Assembly: GCA_001899715.1 (NCBI GenBank)
Contig: MKWI01000022.1
Span: 1-61,981 of the forward strand
DNA from: Sphingobium sp. 66-54
GTDB taxonomy: Bacteria; Pseudomonadota; Alphaproteobacteria; Sphingomonadales; Sphingomonadaceae
DNA length: 61,981 nucleotides
Direction: 5' to 3'
The notes below the pieces were generated by a model. The model saw nothing but the letters and a program-made list of their open reading frames with translations, was not told the origin of the DNA and did not search any database. The translations under genes were made by a program, and so were the position numbers. Of this stretch, positions 34,331 through 43,920 are shown piece by piece (positions within the stretch are counted from its first letter, which is position 1; every line of letters begins with the position of its first letter).

Positions 34331-35224
34331 ATGACGGATGGAGCGCCGGATCTCGATATGCTGACCCGTGGGCTGCTCTACCTGCTCGACGTGGAGCCGG
34401 CGGCGCCTGGCTGCTTCACGGGCCATCGCCGGCCGGGCGGGGTGGGCCGCGTGTTCGGCGGGCAGGTGGTCGGCCAGGCGCTGATGGCGGCGACCAAGAC
34501 CGTGGCGGAGGACCGGCCGGTCCATTCGCTGCATTGCTACTTCCTGCGGCCGGGCAGCGAGGATCACCCCATCGCCTTCGAGGTGGCGGCGGACATGGAT
34601 GGCCGCGCTTTCTCCAACCGTCGGGTGATCGCGCGCCAGCAGGAGAAGGTCATCTTCAGCATGGCCGCCTCCTTCCACCGTGCCGAGCGCGGGCCGGTGC
34701 ATGGGGTGCCGATGCCGGACGTGCCGCCGCCCGACGGCCTGCTCGATCTGCGCGCGCTGATCCGCACCTATCCCATCGCCGCCGGGCCGGCGCTACGGCG
34801 GCTGGCGACGCGGCCCAGCCCCATCGAGATCCGCCCGATCGGTCCGATTCAGCAAGGCCGGATCGGTGAGGAGCGCAGTCCGCACGCCGCCTGCTGGATG
34901 CGTGTCGGGGCCGGGTCGCTCGGTGTGAAGCAGGCGATACAGCGCGCCGTGCTCGCCTTCGTCAGCGATCTGCTGCTGCTCGCCACGGCTTACCGGCCGC
35001 ACGGCCTCCAGATAGGCGGACCCGGCGTGGTCAGCGCGAGTATCGACCATAGCATCTGGTTCCATGACGATGTCGAGTGCGGCGAGTGGCTGCTTTATGC
35101 GACCGATAGCCCCTTTGCCGGCGGCGGTCGGGGGTTCGCGCGTGGGCATTTCTTCGATTCCGCGGGGCGGCTGGTCGCGAGCGTGGCGCAGGAAGGGCTG
35201 ATCCGGCTGCCCGATGAGGCCTGA
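34331..35224 (+). CDS. Acyl-CoA thioesterase II (TesB family)
   Basis: 297 residues, double hot-dog fold. N-terminal half: [19 protein letters not shown] and [13 protein letters not shown]-terminal half: [27 protein letters not shown], and the terminal [27 protein letters not shown], all typical of TesB-type thioesterases that hydrolyse medium and long acyl-CoAs in the cytoplasm. The ATG at 34331 ([10 protein letters not shown]) is chosen over the longer frame. Divergent from the DUF952/trmFO pair. Confidence 0.93.
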   Translation: MTDGAPDLDMLTRGLLYLLDVEPAAPGCFTGHRRPGGVGRVFGGQVVGQALMAATKTVAEDRPVHSLHCYFLRPGSEDHPIAFEVAADMDGRAFSNRRVIARQQEKVIFSMAASFHRAERGPVHGVPMPDVPPPDGLLDLRALIRTYPIAAGPALRRLATRPSPIEIRPIGPIQQGRIGEERSPHAACWMRVGAGSLGVKQAIQRAVLAFVSDLLLLATAYRPHGLQIGGPGVVSASIDHSIWFHDDVECGEWLLYATDSPFAGGGRGFARGHFFDSAGRLVASVAQEGLIRLPDEA

Positions 35225-35311
35225 GCGACGCGGCGCCATCGCGTTTCCGTTGACAAAGTCCGAAAGTTGATAAACTCTCCGCGCAGATCGAAGGGGAGAG
35301 GAGTTTTCCAA

Positions 35312-35686
35312 ATGCGTGCAGTGATTGCGCTGGCGGCACTGGGTGCCGCGACGTTTGGCCTGGGCGGAAGCGCTTTGGCTCAGGGGATGGACATGATGCA
35401 GTTCGCCGACGCCGATCAGGACGGCAAGGTGACGCAGGCCGAATATGCGACCTTCATGGAGCAGGGCTGGTCGTTCATCTCGCAAGGGGCGGAAGCTGTG
35501 AAGATCGCCGATCTCGATGACATGATGAAGGGCGCCTTCGTCGGCATCGCGCCGGATGCGGAGGGCAAGGTCACGAAAGCGGTGTATCTCGCTGCGGGGC
35601 CGGGCCGCTTCACGGCCGCAGACAAGGATGGCGACGGCACGCTGAGCGCGGACGAGCTGAACGGCTCGATGATGCCGCCGAGCTGA
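35312..35686 (+). CDS. Secreted EF-hand protein
   Basis: 124 residues. Signal peptide MRAVIALAALGAATFGLGGSALAQG, then EF-hand loops DADQDGKVTQAE and DKDGDGTLSADE at the two ends, with a diverged copy between. A periplasmic calcium-binding protein of unknown role. AAGGGGAGAGGAG upstream fixes the ATG at 35312; TTGACA at 35250-35255 is a possible -35 element, though the -10 is not clear. It is followed by a hairpin shared with the convergent MFS gene. Confidence 0.82.
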   Translation: MRAVIALAALGAATFGLGGSALAQGMDMMQFADADQDGKVTQAEYATFMEQGWSFISQGAEAVKIADLDDMMKGAFVGIAPDAEGKVTKAVYLAAGPGRFTAADKDGDGTLSADELNGSMMPPS

Positions 35687-35696
35687 TCGGAGTATA

Positions 35697-35735
35697 GGGA
35701 ACGGGCGCGTCGCGAGCGGGCGCGCCGGCTTTCCC
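35697..35735. terminator. Bidirectional terminator-like hairpin
   Basis: GGGAA (35697-35701) can pair with TTCCC (35731-35735), enclosing a GGCGCG/CGCGCC stem, in the 50 bases between the convergent EF-hand and MFS genes. No long T-run is present, so termination strength is uncertain. Confidence 0.45.
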
Positions 35736-35736
35736 C

Positions 35737-37038
35737 TCAATGCGGATCGTTGCGCATGGTGCCATGCAGCGCCGTCTCGCGCATGCGCCAATAAGCGATG
35801 AGCGAGAGCGCGCACATGCCGCTCACATAATAGAAGAACAGCGATTCATGGCCGACCTTGACCAGCCAGAGCGCGACATATTCGGCGCTGCCGCCGAACA
35901 GCGCATTGGCGATGGCATAGGGCAGGGCGACGCCCAAAGCGCGGATGTGCGGCGGGAACAATTCTGCCTTCACGATGGCGTTGATCGAGGTGTAGCCGGA
36001 GACGATGACGAGGCCGCCGAGCACAAGCAGGAAGGCGGTGCCGCCGCTGCGTGCCGCGCCGATCGCCTGGAACAGGGGCACGGTGAGCAAGGTGCCCCCG
36101 AGGCCGAAGCCGATGAGCAGCGGGCGCCGGCCGATCCGGTCCGACAGGGCGCCGAACACGGGTTGCAGCAGCATGAAAACGGCCAATGCGGCGGTCATGA
36201 TGAGCGTGGCCTGCGGGCGGGTGAAGTCGGCCGAGTTGACCAGATATTTCTGCATGTAGGTGGTGTAGGCGTAAAAGGAGAGCGTGCCGCCGGCCGTCAG
36301 CGCGAGCACCAGCAGCGCCGCGCCGGGATGGGAGCGGATCAGCTCGATCCCGCCCGAGCGCCGGCCGCTGGCGCGTGCGGCGGCAAAATCGGCGGTCTCC
36401 TCGATCTTGCGGCGCAGCAGATAGACGGCGATGGCGATCAGCGCGCCGACGAAGAAGGGGATGCGCCAGCCCCATTGCTCCATCGCGCTTTCGCTGAGCA
36501 AAGCTTGCAGGCTGAGTTGCACGGCGAGCGCCGCCAGTTGCCCGCCGATCAGCGTCACATATTGCCAGCTCGACACCAGGCCGCGCCGGCGTGGGCCGGC
36601 CATTTCCGCGAGATAGGTGGCGCTGGCGCCATATTCGCCGCCGACGCTGAGGCCCTGGAGCAGCCGGGCGGCGAGCAGCAGTGCCGGGGCCGCTACCCCG
36701 ATGGTCTCCGCCGTGGGCGTGACCGCAATGAGCAGCGAACCCCCGCCCATCAACGCGACCGAGAGCGCAAGGCCGCTCTTGCGGCCATGACGGTCGGCAT
36801 AGACGCCCATCAGCCATGCGCCGATCGGCCGCATCAGGAAGCCGACCGCGAAGATGGCGGCAGCGCTCAGCAGTTCGGCCGTGCGGTCTCCCGAGGGAAA
36901 GAAGCGCCCGGCGAAATAGACGGAGAAAGCTGCATAGACATACCAGTCATACCATTCGACGAAATTGCCGAGCGACCCGCCGATGATGGAGCGCAGCACG
37001 CTCTGGCGGCGGCGAGGATCGTCTCTGGTCTCGGGCAA
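35737..37038 (-). CDS. MFS transporter, metabolite:H+ symporter type
   Basis: About 433 residues, 12 predicted spans. IIGGSLGNFVEWYDWYVYAAF at the N-terminus is the hallmark of the MHS (KgtP/ProP/ShiA) group; GVYADRHGRKSGL and GALSDRIGRRPLL are the two MFS loop motifs, and LLQGLSVGGEYGASATYLAEMAG is the conserved central stretch. Such proteins import carboxylates, osmolytes or aromatic acids with protons. The TTG at 37038 (MPETRDDPRRRQ) is a reasonable start; the open frame to 37221 is not supported. Substrate unknown. Confidence 0.88.
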   Translation of the reverse strand: MPETRDDPRRRQSVLRSIIGGSLGNFVEWYDWYVYAAFSVYFAGRFFPSGDRTAELLSAAAIFAVGFLMRPIGAWLMGVYADRHGRKSGLALSVALMGGGSLLIAVTPTAETIGVAAPALLLAARLLQGLSVGGEYGASATYLAEMAGPRRRGLVSSWQYVTLIGGQLAALAVQLSLQALLSESAMEQWGWRIPFFVGALIAIAVYLLRRKIEETADFAAARASGRRSGGIELIRSHPGAALLVLALTAGGTLSFYAYTTYMQKYLVNSADFTRPQATLIMTAALAVFMLLQPVFGALSDRIGRRPLLIGFGLGGTLLTVPLFQAIGAARSGGTAFLLVLGGLVIVSGYTSINAIVKAELFPPHIRALGVALPYAIANALFGGSAEYVALWLVKVGHESLFFYYVSGMCALSLIAYWRMRETALHGTMRNDPH

Positions 37039-37232
37039 GGCTGGTCCGTTCCGCTCCCGTCGGCTCGCTCGCCTATTGCCGGGGGAGGGCGTGGCCTGTC
37101 CAGTCGCAAATCCAGCACGCTTGCTTTGCGGAAGGCGGCACAACCCTTGATCTGCCGCATTGTCCCGATACCAAGATGATTTAATCCGGTTTTGAAATGC
37201 TCTAGCAACATGGGTGAGCAAGAGGAGGAGAG

Positions 37233-38042
37233 ATGGTGGTTTCCGGCAATCGCGATGCGGTTCTCATCAACTATGTGGCGCGCACGCCCGAGCGGCCGCG
37301 TTATTATGCCAACGATCACAGCCGCGACACGGTGGTGATCGAGCAGCATGCCATGCCGCTTGTCGATGGCCGCGCGGGCGGGCTGGATCTCGACGGCGCC
37401 GGCTTCGGCCTCGTCACCCACCGCTCGGCGGCGGGCGATCTGCGCGACAAGGCGAACGGCTCCGTTTATGCCGCCGAGGTTGAGGCACTGCTGCGCGACC
37501 TGACCGGCGCCGACGCGGTGGTGGTGACGGGTATGCCGATCCCGCGTTTCTCCGAGCGCTCCGGCAGGGCGGGGAGCAGCGACAACAGCTACCCGGCGCG
37601 CTTCGCCCATGTCGACCTCAGCGATACCACCGGCGCCACCTTCTCGGACCGCTCGAAGCCGGGCGAGCGACCTTATGCGCGTGCGGCGCACTATAATGTC
37701 TGGCGCGCGCTGTCCGATCCGCCGCAGGATGTGCCGCTCGCCTTGTGCGACGCGCGCAGCATGACCGGCGGCGAGCTGATCCGCGCGGACGCCATCTTCG
37801 ACCGGCCGGACGGCAACGACTGGAGCTTCGAGGGCTATGTCATCGGGCACGAGGCTGCGCATCGCTGGCACTGGTTCCCCGACATGGCGCGCGACGAGGC
37901 GATCGTGTTCAAGACGCACGACAGCCGCGCGGACGTGGCGCCGTGCGTGCCGCATGTCGCCTTCGACGATCCGCTGGCACCCGAGGACGCGCCCGCCCGC
38001 GTCTCGGCCGAGATCCGCGCCATCGCCTACTGGTGGCAGTGA
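37233..38042 (+). CDS. CmcJ/AsaB-like oxidoreductase family protein
   Basis: 269 residues. VLINYVARTPERPRYYAND at the start, HYNVWRAL in the middle, LALCDARSM, and RWHWFPDMARDEAIVFKTHDS near the C-terminus are the pattern of the CmcJ/NvfI/GA4-desaturase-like family, best known from fungal secondary metabolism and from CmcJ in cephamycin 7-methoxylation. Bacterial relatives are less studied. AGGAGGAG gives a strong ribosome site for the ATG at 37233. It is a single gene with no biosynthetic partners beside it. Confidence 0.75.
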   Translation: MVVSGNRDAVLINYVARTPERPRYYANDHSRDTVVIEQHAMPLVDGRAGGLDLDGAGFGLVTHRSAAGDLRDKANGSVYAAEVEALLRDLTGADAVVVTGMPIPRFSERSGRAGSSDNSYPARFAHVDLSDTTGATFSDRSKPGERPYARAAHYNVWRALSDPPQDVPLALCDARSMTGGELIRADAIFDRPDGNDWSFEGYVIGHEAAHRWHWFPDMARDEAIVFKTHDSRADVAPCVPHVAFDDPLAPEDAPARVSAEIRAIAYWWQ

Positions 38043-38165
38043 GCGTGCTCTGCCGCGCCGGCTTGTGAAGACGGCAAGCAGACTTTATCATCGCCCGCTG
38101 GCCGTCCGATCATCAGCTCTTAACCACCCTGGGATAAAGACGCGGCGGAACATGAAGGGTTGAGA

Positions 38166-39080
38166 ATGGCGACGGACGCGGCGGAGATTAAGCAAAAGTC
38201 GGTTTTTTGGTCGGCGTTTGACTGGCTGTCGGCGAATCCGCTGCTGGCGGCGGGCATGCTGTCCATCCTCATCCCGACAATGCTGCTCGTCGCCAACGAG
38301 AGCTGGTCGACGGACCAGGGCGCGCACGGCCCCATCGTGCTGGCAACCGGGCTGTGGCTGCTGGCGCGGGAATGGAAAAACGCCCGGCCTTATTTCCAGC
38401 CTCCATCGGGCAAGGCGGTGGCAGCCGTTTTCGTGCCGATCCTGCTGCTCTACTTCGTTTCGCGAGTGAGCCATATCATCGAGACGGAGGGCTATCTCAT
38501 GTATGCCCTGCTCGTCGCGGTGCTGTTCAGCTTCGCCGGGCTCAAGGCGATGCGGATCATGTGGTTTCCGCTGCTGTATCTGTTGTTCGTGTTTCCGCCG
38601 CCCGAAACCATCGTCTGGTATGTGACCAACTGGCTCAAGGTCGCCCTGTCGGAGACCGCCGTGGCGCTCCTCCACGCGCTGGGCTACCCGATCGCCTCGG
38701 CTGGCGTGACCATCCAGATCGGCCAGTATCAGTTGCTCGTCGCCGATGCCTGCTCCGGCCTCAACTCGCTAATCTCATTGTCGGCGATCGCGCTGTTCTA
38801 CGTCTATCTGCGCCATCATGCGCATGTCCGCTACGCGATGCTCCTGTTTTTGGCGATCGTACCGGTCGCGGTCTTTGCGAACTTCGTGCGCATTCTCATC
38901 CTGGTGCTGCTCACCTATTACGCCGGCGAGTCCGCCGCGCAGGGCTTCCTGCACGATTTCGCGGGGATGACGATGTTCTTCACGGCGCTCATTGCCATCT
39001 TCGCCGTCGATCATCTGGTCGGCCTGCTCTGGCCCGGCCTCAAGACCGCGTCGGCGGCAAGGAAGGTCGTGGCCGCCTGA
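38166..39080 (+). CDS. xrtV: Exosortase (V type)
   Basis: 304 residues, about eight membrane spans. Exosortase catalytic triad: Cys in VADACSGLNS, Arg in NFVRILIL and His in FLHDFAGM. Exosortases cut C-terminal PEP-CTERM-like sorting signals and are tied to exopolysaccharide or envelope assembly. The sequence lacks a C-terminal EpsI extension, and EpsI is a separate gene converging from the other side, which matches the sphingomonad V-type arrangement; the subtype is my inference from lineage. No target protein with a PEP-CTERM-like tail is visible in the window. Confidence 0.9.
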   Translation: MATDAAEIKQKSVFWSAFDWLSANPLLAAGMLSILIPTMLLVANESWSTDQGAHGPIVLATGLWLLAREWKNARPYFQPPSGKAVAAVFVPILLLYFVSRVSHIIETEGYLMYALLVAVLFSFAGLKAMRIMWFPLLYLLFVFPPPETIVWYVTNWLKVALSETAVALLHALGYPIASAGVTIQIGQYQLLVADACSGLNSLISLSAIALFYVYLRHHAHVRYAMLLFLAIVPVAVFANFVRILILVLLTYYAGESAAQGFLHDFAGMTMFFTALIAIFAVDHLVGLLWPGLKTASAARKVVAA

Positions 39081-39246
39081 GCCGTGTAGCGCCGTTTTCG
39101 GCAAATGTGGGGAAGATGCGGCGTCTTAACGGCCAAAATGAGTATCTGCCGAGCCTTATCCGCCCACATACTCGCGCGAAAACGGGGACCCTAAGGCGCT
39201 GCCGCCACGCAAACCGTTTTCCTTCAAAGTGTGTGCGGGCGTGTCG

Positions 39247-39984
39247 TTATGCAACGCCAACGATCATTCGCCGTCCCGCCGGGGTGCTGTGCGCGAGCAT
39301 ATCCTTCATGAACGCGCTCATCAGCGCGACCGACCGGCTGTTGTCGGGATTGATGACCGACATGCGCAGCAGCAAGCCATCGGGCAGATAACCTTCGATG
39401 TTGGCCTTGGTCATCGCGATGCGTTGCTGGACCTGACTCTGCGGGAATTCGTCCCCGATCCGCGTCCAGTAAAGGATGTTCTCCTTGCGTGAGTCACCGG
39501 ATGCCAGCACGGTACGGGCGGGGATATCCAGGCCGGGACCGAGGGGCAGGACCAGAGGGCGGCTGATGTCGATTGAAAAGCCGCCTGCATAATAGCAGAC
39601 CTCGGGCCTGTGAAGCTGCACGTTGTTGATCTGCATGCTGTTATAAGCGACGAGGAACATCACTCCGGTCCCGGCCTCGTTAACGTAGGTGCGGGTGAGA
39701 ATGTGCTGGTAGAGCTTGTTGGCCAGATCGCTCTCAGGCGGCATGACGAGTTCGCTCACCGGGAGCGTGCGCCATCCGCCGAACGTGGCCGGGAACAGCG
39801 TCTCGAACTGCTTGGCGGACAGATCCGGATAGCGCCGCTTGGGCTCGCGCGCCAGCGCCAGGCCACTGACGGCGAGCAGGGCGCCGCCCATCACAAGGTG
39901 GCGCCGGGACAAGGTCAGTTTCGACGGGGTCTGCGCTGCGGCAGAGGGGACGCCGTCCCGCATGGACTCGCTTTCAGCCGGCAC
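39247..39984 (-). CDS. EpsI-family exosortase-associated protein
   Basis: About 245 residues. After an N-terminal hydrophobic segment (RRHLVMGGALLAVSGLALA), the periplasmic domain contains PATFGGWRTL, MFLVAYNSMQINNVQLHRPEVCYYAGGFSI and TRIGDEFPQSQVQQRI, the EpsI/DUF3485 signature in which the HRPE.C.. motif is conserved. The GTG at 39984 has GCGAGG ahead of it; TTG 39990 and ATG 39963 are alternatives. It converges on the exosortase gene. Partner of exosortase in envelope or polysaccharide export. Confidence 0.88.
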   Translation of the reverse strand: MPAESESMRDGVPSAAAQTPSKLTLSRRHLVMGGALLAVSGLALAREPKRRYPDLSAKQFETLFPATFGGWRTLPVSELVMPPESDLANKLYQHILTRTYVNEAGTGVMFLVAYNSMQINNVQLHRPEVCYYAGGFSIDISRPLVLPLGPGLDIPARTVLASGDSRKENILYWTRIGDEFPQSQVQQRIAMTKANIEGYLPDGLLLRMSVINPDNSRSVALMSAFMKDMLAHSTPAGRRMIVGVA

Positions 39985-40265
39985 GATCAAACCTCGCTCT
40001 CTCGATGCGGCGGGGACTCTACCAGCAAAAGCGCTGCCCCAAAACCGCCAATCGCCCTAGCGGTAAATCCCTGCCAGGTTCTTAGCGAGGCGGGGCGTTT
40101 GGAAACTTGTAGTCAACGATTTGGTCTTTTGCATGTGAGGGGCGTCAATGACGGTTGTTATATTTATTTCTTTAATATCAATGATTTAATTTATGATATT
40201 CGCTCTACCCCTGGTCCCTCGTGAACGGGATCGGATTTTTGCAGCGTGGCCGCCCTTCGTCCGCC

Positions 40266-41573
40266 TCAGGGCTTGACCAGCGCCTGATAGACCAGCGGGC
40301 GGCTGATCCAGTTGTAGTTGTTCGGCCCGGCCCGCTCCGCATTCTGGATGAGGCCGACGAAGGCGACGCGATTCTCGGTGTCGGCCCAGAACCATGTGCC
40401 CGCCGCGCCCTCCCAGCTCATCGTGCCCTTGCCCTCGGTGCGGCCGGCGAGGCGCGGATCGTTGACCGTCATCACGCCCATGCCCCAGCCGAGGCCCTTG
40501 CTGAAAATGGGGTAGGGATTGGGCCGCGCGAGCACCTCCTCCGGCACCACGTTGGTCTGCATCACCTCGACCGTTTGCGGCGCGAGGATACGGGCGCCGT
40601 CCAGCGCGCCCTTGTTGGCGAGCATCGCGGCGAAGCGCGCATAATCGTCGAGCGTCGAGACGAGGCCGCCGCCGCCCGATTCGAGCTTGGGCGGCGCCTT
40701 GTAGTCCGGCATCGGGCGGCCGAGCAGCGTCGTGGCGGGCTTGAGCTGGTCGTCCGCCTTGTCGTGCGCATAGACGGCGGCAAGGCGGCCATATTTCTCC
40801 GGCGGCGCGAAAAAGGCCGTGTCGACCATCCTGAGCGGATCGAAGATGCGGGTGCGGAAAAACTCCCCGAGCGTCTGCCCGGAGAGCTTCTCGACGATAT
40901 AGCCCTGGATATCGACCGAGATGCTGTACTGCCATGCCGTGCCCGGCTGGTAGAGCAAGGGCACCTCGGCCAGCCGCTCGATCATGCCGTGGAGATTGTC
41001 CGCGCCTAGCGGATCCTTGGCGCGGTAGATGTCGCCCGCCGGGCCGGTGCCGCCGTAGGAGAAGCCGGCAGTGTGGCTCATCAGCTCGCGCATGGTCGGC
41101 GGGCGCTTCATCGGTTCGAGGATCAGCTTGCCGTCCTTGTCCGTGCCCGCCGCGACCTTGAGATTGGCGAATTCCGGGATGAATTTGGTGACGGGGTCGT
41201 CGAGCTGCCAGCGGCCTTCCTCGTAGAGCATCATCATGGCGACGGCGGTGACGACCTTGGTCATCGAATAGATGCGGAAGATGGCGTCGCGCGTCATCGG
41301 CCGGCCCGGTGCGGCCTCGCCATAGCTTTTGGCGGCGATCACCTTGCCGTCGCGCGCCAGCAGCGTGACCATGCCGCCCACTTCGCGCGCGGCGACGGCG
41401 CGGGCCATGGCGTCGTCCAGCTTCTTCAGACGCTCGGGCGAGAAGCCCTCGGCGGCGGCGCTGGTGGCATTGGGGAGCGGCGCGGCCTTCTGGGCGGCGG
41501 CGGAGAGCGTGGGCAGGGAGAGCGCGCCCGCGCAGGCCCCCGCGATCAAGGCTTGGCGCCAGGCTGATGGCAT
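40266..41573 (-). CDS. Beta-lactamase-family serine hydrolase/esterase
   Basis: 435 residues. A signal peptide (MPSAWRQALIAGACAGALSLPTLSAAAQ) is followed by a class C beta-lactamase/DD-peptidase fold. The SxxK motif is FRIYSMTKVV near residue 105; a Tyr motif is in WQYSISVDIQGY, and HTAGFSYGG and GLGWGMGVM are typical of the esterase (EstB-like) branch. The substrate is likely a small ester or cell-wall fragment rather than an antibiotic. Single gene, in the periplasm. Confidence 0.88.
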   Translation of the reverse strand: MPSAWRQALIAGACAGALSLPTLSAAAQKAAPLPNATSAAAEGFSPERLKKLDDAMARAVAAREVGGMVTLLARDGKVIAAKSYGEAAPGRPMTRDAIFRIYSMTKVVTAVAMMMLYEEGRWQLDDPVTKFIPEFANLKVAAGTDKDGKLILEPMKRPPTMRELMSHTAGFSYGGTGPAGDIYRAKDPLGADNLHGMIERLAEVPLLYQPGTAWQYSISVDIQGYIVEKLSGQTLGEFFRTRIFDPLRMVDTAFFAPPEKYGRLAAVYAHDKADDQLKPATTLLGRPMPDYKAPPKLESGGGGLVSTLDDYARFAAMLANKGALDGARILAPQTVEVMQTNVVPEEVLARPNPYPIFSKGLGWGMGVMTVNDPRLAGRTEGKGTMSWEGAAGTWFWADTENRVAFVGLIQNAERAGPNNYNWISRPLVYQALVKP

Positions 41574-41721
41574 GCTGTCTCTCCCCCCTCTGTGCGGCGT
41601 GGCCGTTTGCCGGGGAGAGGAGGGGGTTTTGTTGATTTTGTCAAGCGGAGGGAGGCGCGGAGCGGTGATGGCTCGTGGGTGCTCCGGGTGACGGGGTATG
41701 AGGCGGCGGCGTCGCGCGATG

Positions 41722-41749
41722 CGTCTCGTCGATACTCGACACGAACGGG
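41722..41749. repeat. CTCGACACGAAC-type repeat fragment
   Basis: Shares ACTCGACACGAACGGG with the arm at 51723-51750 (GCTCGACACGAACCGG). It is a half copy of the longer hairpin repeat at 51677-51750. Confidence 0.5.
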
Positions 41750-41936
41750 AAGGGGCGGGCTCTTGCGTTCGGGAGTCAGGTTCCGGGCGGCCGGGTTAGT
41801 GGCGCGGGTGCTTTTGTGGTTTGCGCAAGTGATGGCAGTCCAAATCGCCGCGCTCTCAATCAGCGGTGGCGAGCGAGGCCCGGTAAGCGGGGGACGGGGC
41901 TGCGTGACAATGGCGGCCCCGTTTGCAGCCCATTCC

Positions 41937-42100
41937 GTCACCCCGGACTTGATCCGGGGTCCCGCTTTTTGATGGCGCAGGCCGGTTCAGCGTTTGAGGT
42001 GCAAGAATAGACCGCCCCCATGGTAGACCAGCCGCAGCGCTGTGCGCACTCCATCATCCGCGGATGAGAAAGCGGGACCCCGGATCAAGTCCGGGGTGAC
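41937..42100. repeat. Inverted pair of ACCCCGGA-type palindromic repeats
   Basis: Unit 1 (41937-41970) contains ACCCCGGA/TCCGGGGT around CTTGA; unit 2 (42069-42100) is its inverted copy over about 32 bases. Together they can form one long stem, like bacterial interspersed mosaic elements. This GTCACCCCGGACTTG unit is widespread in alphaproteobacterial intergenic DNA. Confidence 0.8.
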
Positions 42101-42394
42101 GGCGGTGAGGAGTCGGGGTGACGGTGGTGAGGAGGCTGCCACCGGGGGAGGATTAGGTGGTGCGCTGCCGCCCGCTTGCCTGCCCAAGCTTGCTATCCCG
42201 CCCGCCGTCCGCTACAGGGCGCGGGTTCGCGGGCGGTGTTCCGCCGTGCGAGCGCCCTGACAATCCTGGCTATGTCCGCCTGATCGGGCATTGGGGATCG
42301 ACGCTGGTTGGCGAGGTTTCGCCCACCGGCGCTTTTTCCGTTGTGGGGCTTGAAGCAAGGTTTTTCGCGGCCGAGGCCGTGTGTGAGGTGTGGC

Positions 42395-43876
42395 ATGTTC
42401 GACAGTCTGAGCGATCGGCTTGGCGGCGTCTTCGACAAGCTGCGGGGGCGTGGCGCGCTCACCGAGGCGGACGTGCGCGCGGCGATGCGCGAGGTGCGAA
42501 TCGCGCTGCTCGAAGCGGACGTGGCGCTGCCGGTGGTCCGCGAATTCGTCGACAAGGCGACCGAGAAGGCGGTGGGGTCGGACGTGCTGCGCTCGGTCAC
42601 GCCGGGGCAGATGGTCGTCAAGATCGTCTCCGACACGCTGACCGAGACGCTGGGCGCGGACACCAGCGAGCTGCTGATCGACGTGACGCCGCCGGCCGTC
42701 ATCATGATGGTCGGCCTGCAAGGCTCGGGCAAGACGACGACCACCGCCAAGCTCGCCAGGCGGCTCAAGGAGAAAGAGCGCAAGAAGGTGCTGATGGCGT
42801 CGCTCGACGTCAATCGCCCGGCCGCGCAGGAGCAGTTGGCCGTGCTCGGCACGCAGACCGAGGTGGCGACGCTGCCGATCGTCGCCGGCCAGCAGCCGGT
42901 CGAGATCGCCAGGCGCGCGTTGCAGGCCGCGAAGCTGCAAGGCTTCGACGTGCTGATGCTCGATACCGCCGGCCGCCTGCATGTCGACCAGGCGCTGATG
43001 GACGAGATGAAGGCGGTGGCGCAGGTCGCCGACCCGGCCGAGATCCTGCTCGTCGTCGACAGCCTCACCGGGCAGGATGCGGTCAACGTCGCCAAGAGTT
43101 TCACAGAACAGGTGCCGCTGACCGGCGTGGTGCTGACCCGCATGGACGGCGATGCGCGCGGTGGCGCGGCGCTCTCGATGCGCGCCGTGACCGGCCAGCC
43201 GATCAAGTTTGCCGGCACCGGCGAGAAGCTGGACGCGATCGAGCAATTCCACCCCGCGCGCGTGGCGCAGCGCATCCTCGGCATGGGCGATGTCGTCAGC
43301 CTCGTCGAGCGCGCGGCCGAGACGATCCAGCAGGAAGATGCGGACAAGCTCGCCAAGCGTCTGGCAGCGGGCAAGTTCGACCTTAACGACCTGCGCGCCC
43401 AGCTCTCGCAGATGCAGCGCATGGGCGGCCTCGGCATGCTGGCGGGCATGATCCCCGGCATGAAGAAGGCGCAGGCGCAGATGCAGGCGGCGGGCGTCAA
43501 CGACAAGACGCTGCTGCATCTTGACGCGCTGATCGGCTCGATGACGCCCAAGGAGCGCGCGCGGCCGGAGCTGCTCAACGCCAAGCGCAAGATCCGCGTC
43601 GCCAAGGGTGCGGGGTTGCAGGTGCAGGACGTCAACCGTCTCCTCAAGATGCACAAGGAGATGGAGAGCGCCATGAAGCGCATCAAGAAAATGGGCGGCC
43701 TCAAAGGCTTGGCCAAGATGTTCACCGGCGGCGGCGCGGGTGGCCTGCTGGGTGGCGCGGGCGGTGCCGGGGGTGACTCCGGCCCGGCCGGCGACCTCTC
43801 CGGACTCAAGGGGCTGCCGGGCCTGCCGGACATGCCCAGGCTGCCACCGGGTTTTCAGAACTTCCTCAAAAAATGA
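42395..43876 (+). CDS. ffh: Signal recognition particle protein Ffh
   Basis: 493 residues. N domain, then the GTPase G domain with P-loop GLQGSGKTTTTAKLA, DVNRPAAQEQL, LDTAGRLHVD and TRMDGDARGGAALS, then the methionine-rich M domain (MQRMGGLGMLAGMIPGMKK and MTPKERARPELLNAKRKIRVAKGAG) that binds signal peptides and 4.5S RNA. It ends with a Gly-rich tail. GAGGTG precedes the ATG at 42395; the upstream open frame is not coding. First gene of the ffh-rpsP-rimM-trmD-rplS cluster. Confidence 0.97.
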   Translation: MFDSLSDRLGGVFDKLRGRGALTEADVRAAMREVRIALLEADVALPVVREFVDKATEKAVGSDVLRSVTPGQMVVKIVSDTLTETLGADTSELLIDVTPPAVIMMVGLQGSGKTTTTAKLARRLKEKERKKVLMASLDVNRPAAQEQLAVLGTQTEVATLPIVAGQQPVEIARRALQAAKLQGFDVLMLDTAGRLHVDQALMDEMKAVAQVADPAEILLVVDSLTGQDAVNVAKSFTEQVPLTGVVLTRMDGDARGGAALSMRAVTGQPIKFAGTGEKLDAIEQFHPARVAQRILGMGDVVSLVERAAETIQQEDADKLAKRLAAGKFDLNDLRAQLSQMQRMGGLGMLAGMIPGMKKAQAQMQAAGVNDKTLLHLDALIGSMTPKERARPELLNAKRKIRVAKGAGLQVQDVNRLLKMHKEMESAMKRIKKMGGLKGLAKMFTGGGAGGLLGGAGGAGGDSGPAGDLSGLKGLPGLPDMPRLPPGFQNFLKK

Positions 43877-43920
43877 TCTTCAATATTTTGAATTTGCACA
43901 GAAAGGTAAGGTAAGACTTT

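Larger units (their letters stand above)
41574..42394. other. Repeat-bearing intergenic region before ffh
   Basis: 821 bases without a recognisable gene. Holds a GTCTCG-type repeat fragment (41722-41749) and a pair of inverted ACCCCGGA-type repeats (41937-42100). The last 100 bases before ffh contain no obvious terminator; open frames run across it but lack ribosome sites and similarity. Confidence 0.6.

Noticed and set aside
40140..40210. AT-rich stretch as a possible integration or transferred segment
   Set aside because: Short, with no attachment-site repeat, integrase or tRNA nearby; fits a promoter region.
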